Source: Clostridium sp. AF37-5 (GTDB lineage: Bacteria > Bacillota > Clostridia > Lachnospirales > Lachnospiraceae). From it: a DNA stretch of 43,292 nt. Under the pieces are notes generated by a model. That model was not told where the DNA came from. It saw only the letters and a list, made by a program, of their open reading frames with translations, and ran no database searches. The stretch covers positions 394 to 43,685 of the forward strand of contig NZ_QUDR01000026.1 in the NCBI RefSeq assembly GCF_003477605.1. Reading direction: 5' to 3'. A program made the position numbers and the translations under genes. Positions 8,133-15,998 of the stretch are shown piece after piece. Every line of letters starts with the position of its first letter. Positions within the stretch are counted from its first letter, which is position 1.

Positions 8133-8188
8133 AAAGACACCATCGCTCCTGCAAAAATAATATTTTGTGTAGAGAGTGAGAAAAATAT

Positions 8189-8250
8189 GGAGTATAATCC
8201 GATAAATGCTTTAAAAATGAAAAGTTTTTCGGGTTATACTCCGAAAAAAC
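8189..8250 (+). other. Two mutually exclusive hairpins in the leader region of the purF-like gene
   Basis: GGAGTATAATCCG (8189-8201) can pair with CGGGTTATACTCC (8230-8242) over about 12 bp with one G-U pair. The segment GTTTTTCGG (8224-8232) can instead pair with CCGAAAAAAC (8241-8250). The two stems share 8230-8232 and 8241-8242, so only one can form at a time. A TATAAT (8193-8198) is embedded in the left arm, so the structure may equally be a DNA-level operator around a promoter. It sits between the two giant repeats. Confidence 0.45.
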
Positions 8251-8300
8251 CTTATCGTTGGGCTGTGACAAATGTTTGCTGCCAGTTCCTTTGTATTCCA

Positions 8301-8437
8301 GTAATTCCGGAGAAAAGCTTTGTGACTTGTGGGTACAAACACGTGGGTATGAGGCTTGCGTATTTTGCATGCCCATACCCTTACGTGTTTGTTAAACGGG
8401 AGTGCCCACGAGACGCAAAGCTTTTCTCCGGAATTAC
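8301..8437. repeat. Giant intergenic hairpin repeat, copy 2
   Basis: This 137-nt element has a perfect 22-bp terminal stem (8301-8322 with 8416-8437, starting GTAATTCCGG). It continues with GTGGG/CCCAC (8329-8333, 8405-8409), ACAAACACGT/ACGTGTTTGT (8335-8344, 8383-8392) and GGGTATG/CATACCC (8345-8351, 8374-8380). The flanks TTCCA and GGAA extend the ends to an imperfect terminal repeat. The outer arms match copy 3 (22561-22751) and the core matches copy 1 in reverse orientation. It ends about 40 nt before the purF-like promoter. Confidence 0.92.
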
Positions 8438-8478
8438 GGAAAACAAAAAACTTGACACAAACTGAAGGAGTATTAGGG

Positions 8479-8507
8479 TTGAGAACTGTCGAAAAACGTG
8501 GTATTCT
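8479..8507 (+). promoter_or_regulatory. Promoter for the purF-like gene
   Basis: TTGAGA (8479-8484), a 17-nt spacer, TATTCT (8502-8507). A further TTGACA at 8452-8457 has no well-spaced -10. The start codon at 8559 is preceded by AGGAGG. Confidence 0.65.
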
Positions 8508-8558
8508 ATTAGAGGATTTAATCCATTACAACAATGAATAGAGAACGAGGAGGACATC

Positions 8559-9968
8559 ATGGGCGGTTTTTTTGGAGTGGCATCGAAGGATGACTGCGTA
8601 TTTGATTTGTTTTTTGGAACCGATTATCATTCCCATCTGGGAACAAGACGTGCCGGAATGGCGGTGTATGGAGAGGACGGGTTTGACCGTGCAATTCACA
8701 ATATAGAAAATGCACCATTTCGGACGAAATTTGATAAAGACATGCAGAAAATGAAGGGATATTACGGGATTGGCTGCATTTCCGATTTTGAACCACAGCC
8801 ATTGATTGTGCGTTCCCATCATGGCACATTTGCCATTACAACCGTGGGAAAAATTAACAATGCACAGGAAATTGTGGATGAAATTTTCAATGACAATAAC
8901 ACTCATTTTCTGGAAATGAGTGGTGGAGACATTAATCCGACAGAACTTGTGGCAGCGATTATTAACCAGAAAGAGAATTTGATTGAGGGCATCCATTATG
9001 CCTTAGAGCGGATTGATGGTTCTTTAACGTTAATGATTCTTACACCAAAGGGCATTTATGCAGCGCGTGATAAATATGGAAGAACACCGCTTGTGATTGG
9101 ACATAAAGAAGATGCTTATTGTATGGCAATGGAATCTTTCTCGTTCCAAAATTTAGGATACCGTCCACTAAAGGAATTAGGACCGGGTGAGATTGTAATT
9201 GTAAATCAAGAGGGAATTAAAACGCTGATGGCACCGGGAAGCAAGATGCGGATTTGCACATTCTTGTGGGTGTACTATGGTTATCCATCCAGTTCCTACG
9301 AGGGAATCAGTGTTGAGCAGATGCGTTATAACTGCGGGAAAAATATGGCAAAACGTGACCATGTAAAACCGGATATTGTTGCCGGGGTTCCGGATTCCGG
9401 TACGGCACATGCGGTTGGTTATGCAAATGAGTCCGGTGTTCCATTTTCAAGACCATTTATCAAATATACACCGACGTGGCCGCGCTCCTTTATGCCGACA
9501 GTTCAGAGTAAGCGTGACATGATTGCAAAAATGAAAATGCTTGCTGTGCATGATTTGATTCAGGATAGAAGTATTCTTTTGATTGACGATTCCATTGTCC
9601 GCGGAACACAGCTTCGTGAAACGACGGAATTTCTGTATGACAGCGGGGCAAAGGAAGTACATATTCGTCCGGCGTGTCCACCGCTTGTATATGGATGTAA
9701 GTTTTTGAATTTCTCGCGTTCCTCATCGGAGATGGATTTGATTACCCGCCGTGTGATTGCACGACTGGAAGGAACGGAGGATGTATCAGAGGAAGTATTA
9801 GAGCAGTATACCGATCCGGAATCGGAAAAATATGATCAGATGGTTGAAGAAATCCGCAAGGAGTTAAACTTCACATCCCTTCGTTTTAACCGCTTAGATG
9901 ATATGTTGGAGGCAGTTGGAATTCCGAAAGAAAAACTCTGCACGTATTGTTGGAATGGTAAAGACTGA
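8559..9968 (+). CDS. PurF-like amidophosphoribosyltransferase paralogue with a degenerate glutaminase site
   Basis: This 469-aa protein is homologous along its length to glutamine PRPP amidotransferase. The C-terminal phosphoribosyltransferase half is intact, with the PRPP loop ILLIDDSIVRGT (Asp343, Asp344). The four cysteines that correspond to the [4Fe-4S] ligands of Bacillus-type PurF are present: Cys233 in RICTF, Cys380 in YGC, and Cys461/Cys464 in CTYC near the C-terminus. The N-terminal Ntn glutaminase half is degenerate. The protein begins MGGFFGV where active enzymes expose CGVFG, so the nucleophilic Cys is Gly, and the HNGN oxyanion/glutamine motif is replaced by TVGK. No alternative upstream start restores a Cys. 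It may use ammonia or act as a PRPP-responsive regulator. It is followed 24 nt later by the GH18 gene. Confidence 0.88.
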   Translation: MGGFFGVASKDDCVFDLFFGTDYHSHLGTRRAGMAVYGEDGFDRAIHNIENAPFRTKFDKDMQKMKGYYGIGCISDFEPQPLIVRSHHGTFAITTVGKINNAQEIVDEIFNDNNTHFLEMSGGDINPTELVAAIINQKENLIEGIHYALERIDGSLTLMILTPKGIYAARDKYGRTPLVIGHKEDAYCMAMESFSFQNLGYRPLKELGPGEIVIVNQEGIKTLMAPGSKMRICTFLWVYYGYPSSSYEGISVEQMRYNCGKNMAKRDHVKPDIVAGVPDSGTAHAVGYANESGVPFSRPFIKYTPTWPRSFMPTVQSKRDMIAKMKMLAVHDLIQDRSILLIDDSIVRGTQLRETTEFLYDSGAKEVHIRPACPPLVYGCKFLNFSRSSSEMDLITRRVIARLEGTEDVSEEVLEQYTDPESEKYDQMVEEIRKELNFTSLRFNRLDDMLEAVGIPKEKLCTYCWNGKD

Positions 9969-9992
9969 TAGCTTAAGGAAGGAGGAACTTCC

Positions 9993-11696
9993 ATGACGAA
10001 AAAGAAAAAAAGACTGTTGGTTGTTGTGGTTTTAGCCGTTGTGCTTGTGGCACTGCTTGCAAGACCGGTTGTGAACTTGGTGATAGAATGGCTGGATCCG
10101 GGACAGGCACCGCTGAATGATTTATTTAAATTAAAGAAAAATGAAGTAGCACTTGTGATTAATGATGAACAAAGCAAAGAGAAGGGATATGAAGCAGAGG
10201 GCGAAATTTATGTACCGGCATCGGTTGCGTCTACTTATATGGACCAGAGAATTTATGTCGATACAGTGGAAAGCAGCCTTTCCTATGTGACAAGTGGCGG
10301 CGTGATTTTGGCGCAGGCAGGAGAAGTTTCTTATCAGGTTGGCAAGGAGACGCAGAACGCGAAGAAGCCAATTCTGCAGAAAAAAGATGATGCGTTTTAT
10401 GTATCCCTTTCCTTTATCAAAGAACACACGAGCTGCTATTATAAAACATATCAAAATCCAAAACGCCTTGTGATTATGTCAGACCGGAGTGCGTCCTATA
10501 CGATGGCGTCACTGACAGAGGATACCCGTGTGCGCAAGGGTCCGAATAAAAAATACAAATATTTTGTGGAGCTGGCAAAAGGCACCCGCGTATTTGTGGA
10601 AACGGATAAGAAAAAAGAAAATGATTATACGGCAGTTACCACACAGGATGGAATTGCCGGCTATGTACCGAGCGACCGCCTGCAGGGGCAGAAAGAGACG
10701 GCTTGGAAATTTGACAAAGAGCCGGAATCTTTTACCCAGTTAAAGACAAAAGGCCAGGTATGTTTGGGATGGCATCAGGTAACGAATGAGACGAGCAGCG
10801 GACAGCTTCCATCGCTCATTCAGAGTGCAAAGGCGATGAATGTCATCAGCCCGACGTGGTATGCGCTCAGCGATAATACAGGCAAGTTTGGTTCGCTGGC
10901 AAATTCTTCTTATGTTGCTCAGGCACACGCACAGGGAAAACAGGTGTGGGGACTGATTAATGATTTTGGTAAAGGAATTAAATTAAGTAAAGTGCTCGGC
11001 GTGACATCAAACCGGAATCGTTTGGTAAATGGTCTGGTGGCAACGGCGATTCAGCATGAATTGGATGGAATTAACATTGACTTTGAGCATGTAACAAAAG
11101 ATACTGCACCGGCATATCTGGAATTTTTACGTGAACTTACTCTTAAGTGCCACGCAAATGATTTGATTGTTTCGGTGGACAACTATTCGCCGGCAAGTTA
11201 CAATGCGTATTATGATCTGGAAGAGCAGGGACGCATTGTGGACTATGTGATTTTGATGGCGTATGATGAGCATTACAACGGCAGTGAAGAAAGCGGTTCG
11301 GTTTCGTCGCTTCCATTTGTAAAAGAAGGTGTCAAAAATGTGCTGGCAAAGGTACCGGCAGAACGTACGGTAGCTGCACTTCCGTTCTACACGAGATTGT
11401 GGAAAGAAGTAAAAGGCAAAAAGCCACATCCGGAAGCTTATGGCATGAGCGGTGCCGAGAGTGTTGTCCGGGCAAATGATGCATCACCAAAGTGGGATGA
11501 AGCAACCGGTCAGTATTATGCGGAATTTAAGTCCAGTGGTGCAACTTATAAAATCTGGCTGGAAGAAGAAACTTCGTTAAAGAAAAAACTGGAAGTTGTG
11601 AAGAAAAGTAAGACGGCAGGTGTGGCGTTCTGGAAACTTGGTTTTGAGCGTGCCGTTACCTGGACGACGATAGCGGATGCCGTTCGCGGATGGTAA
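9993..11696 (+). CDS. Membrane-anchored GH18-family glycosidase with SH3 domain (spore/cell-wall type)
   Basis: This 567-aa exported protein has a Lys-rich N-terminus and a single membrane helix (about 7-30). An extracytoplasmic region resembling copper-amine-oxidase N-terminal-like modules (about 45-165) follows, then a bacterial SH3 domain (about 172-232, TRVRKGPNKKYK and GIAGYVPSDRL). A glycoside hydrolase 18 barrel spans about 250-565. The catalytic motif DGxxxDxE is intact as DGINIDFE, with acid/base Glu365. YaaH/YdhD-type relatives act on spore cortex or peptidoglycan. It follows the purF-like gene by 24 nt and precedes an N-acetylmuramoyl-L-alanine amidase, so the pair probably remodels peptidoglycan. 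Confidence 0.9.
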   Translation: MTKKKKRLLVVVVLAVVLVALLARPVVNLVIEWLDPGQAPLNDLFKLKKNEVALVINDEQSKEKGYEAEGEIYVPASVASTYMDQRIYVDTVESSLSYVTSGGVILAQAGEVSYQVGKETQNAKKPILQKKDDAFYVSLSFIKEHTSCYYKTYQNPKRLVIMSDRSASYTMASLTEDTRVRKGPNKKYKYFVELAKGTRVFVETDKKKENDYTAVTTQDGIAGYVPSDRLQGQKETAWKFDKEPESFTQLKTKGQVCLGWHQVTNETSSGQLPSLIQSAKAMNVISPTWYALSDNTGKFGSLANSSYVAQAHAQGKQVWGLINDFGKGIKLSKVLGVTSNRNRLVNGLVATAIQHELDGINIDFEHVTKDTAPAYLEFLRELTLKCHANDLIVSVDNYSPASYNAYYDLEEQGRIVDYVILMAYDEHYNGSEESGSVSSLPFVKEGVKNVLAKVPAERTVAALPFYTRLWKEVKGKKPHPEAYGMSGAESVVRANDASPKWDEATGQYYAEFKSSGATYKIWLEEETSLKKKLEVVKKSKTAGVAFWKLGFERAVTWTTIADAVRGW

Positions 11697-11753
11697 GACT
11701 ATTTGAAAGAAAAAAGACATACAATAGTACCAAAAAGGATGCGGGAGTCCGTT

Positions 11754-12473
11754 ATGTCGAAGGAAAAAATAGAACAAACAAAGAAAGCAGCCATGGTATT
11801 CTTTTTTGCCGTGGCTGCTTTTTTGAGTGCGTGGTACAAGTTTGCGTCACCGTTAGAAAAACCATTTCACAAGACACTTAACCAGACTGCGAAAGGAACG
11901 AAGGCAACGATTGTAATTGACCCCGGACACGGTGGTTTTGACCCCGGAAAAGTGGGAGCAAATCAGACATTGGAAAAGGATGTAAACCTTGCCATCAGTG
12001 AGAAATTAAATCAAAAACTGGCGGCAAGCGGTTATACGGTTTATATGACAAGAGTGAGTGATGAGGCACTCTGCCGTGGCGATGAATCATCAAAAAAGCG
12101 AGCAGATATGCAGAATCGTGTGACGCTGATTGAAGAAAAGAAACCGGATTTGGTTGTGAGCATTCATCAGAACAGTTTTTCTGCATCCACAAAAGGGGCA
12201 CAGGTTTTTTATCATAAAAGTTCCGAAAAAGGCAAGCGTCTTGCCGGTATTTTACAGCAGTCCATCAAAGAAAAAGCGGACAAAGAAAACCACCGTGTGG
12301 AAAAAGCGAATGCCAGTTATTATATGCTTCGGAAGGTGAGCTGTCCGATTGTTATCGTAGAGTGCGGATTTTTGTCAAATCCTGACGAAGAGAGGCTGTT
12401 AAATGACGAAAAATATCAAAAAAAGATGGTCGAAGGGATTGCAGAGGGCATTGAAAATTTCTTGTATAAATAG
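11754..12473 (+). CDS. N-acetylmuramoyl-L-alanine amidase (Amidase_3, CwlD-like)
   Basis: This 239-aa zinc amidase cleaves the bond between MurNAc and the stem peptide. A membrane anchor spans about residues 11-29, and the Amidase_3 domain runs from about 51 to the end. Zinc ligands and catalytic residues are visible: His59 in VIDPGHGG, Glu74 in LEKDVN, His138 in SIHQNSF and Glu203 in VECGFLSN. I prefer the ATG at 11754 (GGGAG 6 nt upstream) to an in-frame TTG at 11703, which would add 17 residues. Size and architecture resemble CwlD, which acts in spore cortex muramic lactam formation, but a vegetative role cannot be excluded. Confidence 0.88.
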   Translation: MSKEKIEQTKKAAMVFFFAVAAFLSAWYKFASPLEKPFHKTLNQTAKGTKATIVIDPGHGGFDPGKVGANQTLEKDVNLAISEKLNQKLAASGYTVYMTRVSDEALCRGDESSKKRADMQNRVTLIEEKKPDLVVSIHQNSFSASTKGAQVFYHKSSEKGKRLAGILQQSIKEKADKENHRVEKANASYYMLRKVSCPIVIVECGFLSNPDEERLLNDEKYQKKMVEGIAEGIENFLYK

Positions 12474-12490
12474 GCAGAATATGGTATGAT
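12462..12490 (+). promoter_or_regulatory. Possible promoter for the tsaC-to-ATP synthase gene run
   Basis: TTGTAT (12462-12467, inside the end of the amidase gene), 17 nt, TATGAT (12485-12490). The -10 is good and the -35 poor. No terminator is seen between here and atpC. Confidence 0.4.
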
Positions 12491-12536
12491 AAATCATATG
12501 AGTATTTGAGAAAAAGCGAGATAGAAGGAATCGTAT

Positions 12537-13589
12537 ATGGATACAGAATGGATTTGCTTCGATGCGGTAACAGGGTATGACAAAGGAGAATTGAATCATG
12601 CCGCACAGATTTTACGGCAGGGCGGGCTGGTTGCCTTCCCGACGGAGACTGTGTATGGACTTGGCGGGGATGGATTTAACCCGCAGGCGGCTAAAAAAAT
12701 ATATGAGGCAAAAGGGCGTCCGAGTGATAATCCACTGATTCTTCATATCAGTAAGAGAGAAGAACTTGACGCAATTGCTGCACGGATACCGGAAACGGCA
12801 GAAAAACTTATGGATGCATTCTGGCCGGGACCGATGACACTTATTTTTGAAAAGACAAAAGCTGTGCCTTATGAGACAACCGGTGGACTTGATACGGTAG
12901 CTGTCCGGATGCCTTCACATGAGGGAGCCAGACAGTTGATTGAAAGTGCCGGCGTGCCGGTGGCGGCACCGAGTGCAAATACGTCAGGCAGACCAAGCCC
13001 GACGACGGCAGAACATGTAAAAGAAGATTTGTGGGGACGCATTGATATGATTATCGATGGCGGTCTGGTTGGAATCGGTGTGGAATCGACGATTATTGAC
13101 GTCACAGAAGAGACGCCGACGATTCTGCGTCCGGGACATATTACAAAAGATATGATTGCTAAGGTGATTGGCACAGTACAGATGGATGCCGGTTTATCCG
13201 GATTAGACCCATCGGTAAAGCCGAAAGCACCAGGCATGAAGTACAGACATTATGCACCGAAGGCGTCGATGACGGTGATTCAGGGAGAAAAGGAAGCTGT
13301 TATCCGCCGGATTAAAGAACTTGCGGCAGAATATCCAAAAGAAAAAGTGGGGATTCTTGCTGCGGATGAAACGTTGTCCTGTTATACACATGGACAAGTT
13401 GTGTCAGCGGGATCGCGGAATGAACATACCATTGAGCAGGGGTTATACCGTGCATTACGCGAATTTGACCATATGGGGGTTTCGGTTATTTTTTCTGAGA
13501 GTTTTGCGGATGATGACCGGAGCGAGGCAATTATGAACCGTTTATTGAAGGCAGCAGGGCAAAAGATTGAGTATCTTTCGGATAAGTGA
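12537..13589 (+). CDS. tsaC: L-threonylcarbamoyladenylate synthase (Sua5/YwlC type)
   Basis: This enzyme makes threonylcarbamoyl-AMP from threonine, bicarbonate and ATP, the first step of the t6A37 modification of ANN-decoding tRNAs. At 350 aa it is the long Sua5 form. The YrdC/TsaC catalytic domain spans about 10-200 (GLVAFPTETVYGLG, KGRPSDNPL, SANTSGRPSPT) and the C-terminal Sua5 domain about 225-345 (APGMKYRHYAP motif). It is the first of a gene run that matches the B. subtilis ywlC-ywlE-ywlF-atp order. The start is the ATG at 12537 with AGAAGGAA upstream. Confidence 0.95.
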   Translation: MDTEWICFDAVTGYDKGELNHAAQILRQGGLVAFPTETVYGLGGDGFNPQAAKKIYEAKGRPSDNPLILHISKREELDAIAARIPETAEKLMDAFWPGPMTLIFEKTKAVPYETTGGLDTVAVRMPSHEGARQLIESAGVPVAAPSANTSGRPSPTTAEHVKEDLWGRIDMIIDGGLVGIGVESTIIDVTEETPTILRPGHITKDMIAKVIGTVQMDAGLSGLDPSVKPKAPGMKYRHYAPKASMTVIQGEKEAVIRRIKELAAEYPKEKVGILAADETLSCYTHGQVVSAGSRNEHTIEQGLYRALREFDHMGVSVIFSESFADDDRSEAIMNRLLKAAGQKIEYLSDK

Positions 13590-13606
13590 TTGGAGGAGGC
13601 ATACGG

Positions 13607-14071
13607 ATGGATTACACAAAAATTATTTTTGTATCGAAGGAAAATGTCCTTCTTGGTCCAATGGCAGAGTGGATTATGAAAAGTATTTTGATGGATAAAT
13701 CAAAGCAGATTATGTCACGTGGACTGGTTGTACTTTTTGCGGAACCGAGAGACCAGCGGGTGACGGAACTGCTTATGAATCATGGGGTTCCCTGCGAGGA
13801 GCAGGTATCGGAAGAATTTCATGCAGAGCAGGTTGATGAGACAACGCTTGTGCTCACGATGAATTTTACCGAAAAAGTCAAAGTTCTCGAAGATTATGGT
13901 GTGACGGAACATGTTTATACGCTTCGCGAATTTGTGCAGGAAGAAGATGGAAAAGAATTTGACCCGGATGTGCCGGACCCATATGGAAGCGGGGATGAGG
14001 CATATGAGGAATGTTACTTAGAACTCAAAGATTTATTGTACCGGGTGAAGAAAAAATTACAGTGGAACTAA
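13607..14071 (+). CDS. Low-molecular-weight phosphatase homologue (YwlE-like) with lost active site
   Basis: This 154-aa protein has the fold signature of LMW protein tyrosine/arginine phosphatases but probably no activity. Active members read CTGNTCRSPMAE. Here the same place reads SKENVLLGPMAE, so the nucleophile Cys is Ser10 and the phosphate-binding Arg is Leu16. The rest is recognisable: IIFVS strand, GPMAE helix start, and the late general-acid motif DPY (Asp124). The ATG at 13607 has GGAGGAGG before it; an in-frame GTG at 13586 would place the ribosome binding site inside the gene. It occupies the ywlE position between ywlC/tsaC and rpiB. The fully open frame and conserved C-terminus argue for a retained binding or regulatory role rather than decay. 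Confidence 0.82.
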   Translation: MDYTKIIFVSKENVLLGPMAEWIMKSILMDKSKQIMSRGLVVLFAEPRDQRVTELLMNHGVPCEEQVSEEFHAEQVDETTLVLTMNFTEKVKVLEDYGVTEHVYTLREFVQEEDGKEFDPDVPDPYGSGDEAYEECYLELKDLLYRVKKKLQWN

Positions 14072-14093
14072 AATATGAGGAGGGTGTTACAAT

Positions 14094-14522
14094 ATGATAG
14101 CATTAGGCAGCGACCAGGCAGGATATGAATTGAAACAGGTGGTGATGCGTCACTTGGAGGAGCGCGGACTTTCCTACAAAGATTACGGAAGTTACAGTCC
14201 TGACCCTGTGGATTATCCGGTGTATGGAAAAAAGGTAGCACATGCCATTGTTGATGGGGAATGTGACAAAGGAATTTTAATTTGCGGAACCGGCATTGGT
14301 ATCTCAATTGCAGCGAATAAAGTACCGGGAATTCGTGCAGCCGTTTGCAGTGACTGCTTCAGCGCAGAAGCGACCAGACTGCATAACGATGCCAACATTT
14401 TAGCTTTCGGTGCGAGAGTTGTGGGACCGGGGCTTGCAGAAAAAATTGTAGATATCTTTTTAGACACAGAATTTTCCGGTGTGGAGAGACATAAACGCCG
14501 GGTTGATATGATTGAAGAATAA
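14094..14522 (+). CDS. rpiB: Ribose-5-phosphate isomerase B
   Basis: This 142-aa RpiB/LacAB-family isomerase interconverts ribose 5-phosphate and ribulose 5-phosphate. Hallmarks are the N-terminal GSDQAGYELK, YPVYGKKVA, the active-site ICGTGIGISIAANKVPGIRAA block and the HNDANILAFGARV segment. It is the counterpart of B. subtilis ywlF and follows the YwlE-like gene by 22 nt, preserving the order found in Bacillus. Confidence 0.95.
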   Translation: MIALGSDQAGYELKQVVMRHLEERGLSYKDYGSYSPDPVDYPVYGKKVAHAIVDGECDKGILICGTGIGISIAANKVPGIRAAVCSDCFSAEATRLHNDANILAFGARVVGPGLAEKIVDIFLDTEFSGVERHKRRVDMIEE

Positions 14523-14535
14523 GGAGTGAAATAAC

Positions 14536-15327
14536 GTGTTAGGTTTTGTCGGATGTGGAAATATGGCACAGGCGATGCTGAAAGGAATTTTGGCAAAAGG
14601 CTTGTACAAAGCAGATGAGATTATTGTATCGAGACGTACCAAAGAGGCGTTAGATGCATTGCATGAAGAACTTGGCGTGCAGACAACAACAGATAACAAA
14701 GAAGTGGCAGAAAAAGCAGATGTGCTGGTACTTGCGATAAAACCGTATCAGTTTGCAGATGTGATTCCGGAGATTGCACCGGTTTGTAAAGAAAATGCGT
14801 TAGTCATTTCGATTGCGGCAGGCCAGACGATAGCGAATATCGAGAAGTTATTTGGAAAGACTATGAAAATAGTACGCACGATGCCGAATACACCGGCACT
14901 TGTGTTAGCGGGAGCAACCGGGATGTGTTTTCATCCATCGGTTTCAAAAGAAGAAAGAAAAACGGCAATTACTATATTTGAAAGTTTTGGTGTGGTTGCA
15001 GAAGTTTCTGAAAATATGATTGATACCGTGATTGGTGTCAGTGGCAGTTCGCCGGCTTACGTATTTATGTTTATTGAGGCAATGGCGGATGCGGCTGTGG
15101 CGGATGGTATGCCGCGTGCCATGGCTTATGAACTGGCGGCACAGACGGTGTACGGAAGTGCTAAGATGGTGCTTGAGACCGGAAAACATCCGGGTGAATT
15201 AAAAGATATGGTCTGCTCACCAGCGGGAACGACGATTGAGGCAGTTCGTGTCTTAGAGGAAAAGGGACTGCGCAGTGCTGTCATAGAAGGACAGATGGCA
15301 TGCGTGAAGAAGGCGAGAGAATTATGA
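14536..15327 (+). CDS. proC: Pyrroline-5-carboxylate reductase
   Basis: This 263-aa enzyme performs the last step of proline synthesis, reducing P5C with NAD(P)H. It shows the N-terminal Rossmann motif GFVGCGNMAQAM, AIKPYQ, ISIAAGQTI and MPNTPALVLAGATG. The C-terminal substrate-site block VSGSSPAYVFMFIEAMADAAV precedes a long helical tail. It starts at GTG (14536) with AAGGAG 9 nt upstream; no better ATG exists. The stop overlaps the next gene (ATGA). In B. subtilis other genes (ywlG, glyA, upp) lie at this point before the ATP synthase operon, so proC is a lineage-specific insertion. Confidence 0.95.
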   Translation: MLGFVGCGNMAQAMLKGILAKGLYKADEIIVSRRTKEALDALHEELGVQTTTDNKEVAEKADVLVLAIKPYQFADVIPEIAPVCKENALVISIAAGQTIANIEKLFGKTMKIVRTMPNTPALVLAGATGMCFHPSVSKEERKTAITIFESFGVVAEVSENMIDTVIGVSGSSPAYVFMFIEAMADAAVADGMPRAMAYELAAQTVYGSAKMVLETGKHPGELKDMVCSPAGTTIEAVRVLEEKGLRSAVIEGQMACVKKAREL

Positions 15328-15605
15328 GAAAACGTGACGAAGCGAAAAACCGGAGAGAAATCATACATGCCTTATCGATGATTATGCAGATTGGATTATC
15401 GATGATGGTCTGCATGAGTGTCAGCCTGTTGATTGGCTATGGCTTAGACAAGCTTTTTGGTACCAAATGCTTTATGGTAATCATGATGTTTATCGGGATT
15501 TTGGCATCGCTTCGCAGTATGCTTGTATTGACCGGACAGTATCACCCGGGCAGTACAAAAAAGGAAACACAGGAAGGAAAACAGGATGGAGACGGCGAAG
15601 ATTAG
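15324..15605 (+). CDS. atpZ: AtpZ-like ATP synthase accessory protein
   Basis: This 93-aa membrane protein has two hydrophobic helices (about 18-42 and 49-68) and a charged C-terminal tail, typical of the AtpZ/AtpI-related proteins that precede F-ATPase operons. AtpZ is implicated in Mg2+/Ca2+ handling or c-ring assembly together with AtpI. The ATG at 15324 overlaps the proC stop. An in-frame ATG at 15300 would add 8 residues and lengthen the overlap. The gene overlaps the next one (atpI-like) by 20 nt. Confidence 0.75.
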   Translation: MRKRDEAKNRREIIHALSMIMQIGLSMMVCMSVSLLIGYGLDKLFGTKCFMVIMMFIGILASLRSMLVLTGQYHPGSTKKETQEGKQDGDGED

Positions 15606-15981
15606 TTTATGGGAAGTCATAATCGGCATATGGATTCTTGCCATTGTGGTAATTCTTGGCGGCATCTTTTTTGTGCCGGAGCCGTTACCGTATGCTTTGG
15701 GAGAAATCGCTGGCAGTGTTACAGCGAGTGGACTTATGGTTCATTTGTACCGGAGCATTGACATTGAGTTAGACCTTCCGGAAAAAAAGGCAGTAAGTCA
15801 CTCCAGAGCGATGGGGCTTGTACGGAGCGCCATTGAAATCGGAGTGCTTGTAGGAAGTTTTTTTCTTTCAAAATGGGTTATGCCATATACCGTTTTGGCG
15901 GGACTGCTTGCAAGAAAGGCAGCAGCACTTATGGTTCCATGGATGGAAAAAATAAGACTTCGTAAAAAGAAATTATTATAG
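15586..15981 (+). CDS. atpI: ATP synthase subunit I (AtpI-like)
   Basis: This 131-aa membrane protein has four hydrophobic stretches and a Lys/Arg-rich C-terminus. It lies directly before atpB, the usual place of atpI. AtpI assists assembly of the c-ring; in Na+-ATP synthases it has been shown to matter for ring formation. The similarity is mainly in topology and position, as is usual for this fast-evolving protein. It starts at 15586 inside the 3' end of atpZ with AGGAAAACAGG upstream, indicating translational coupling. Confidence 0.75.
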   Translation: METAKISLWEVIIGIWILAIVVILGGIFFVPEPLPYALGEIAGSVTASGLMVHLYRSIDIELDLPEKKAVSHSRAMGLVRSAIEIGVLVGSFFLSKWVMPYTVLAGLLARKAAALMVPWMEKIRLRKKKLL

Positions 15982-15998
15982 GAAAGGAGAGTGAGAGC

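Noticed and set aside
7845..8465. Several open frames across giant repeats 1 and 2 on both strands. Some encode similar peptides (AYFARRYPCVFVERE and AYFACPYPYVFVKRE).
   Set aside because: The similarity follows from the repeat DNA itself. The frames lack good ribosome binding sites and run through palindromes. They are most likely spurious, though the shared peptide is worth remembering if more copies are found.
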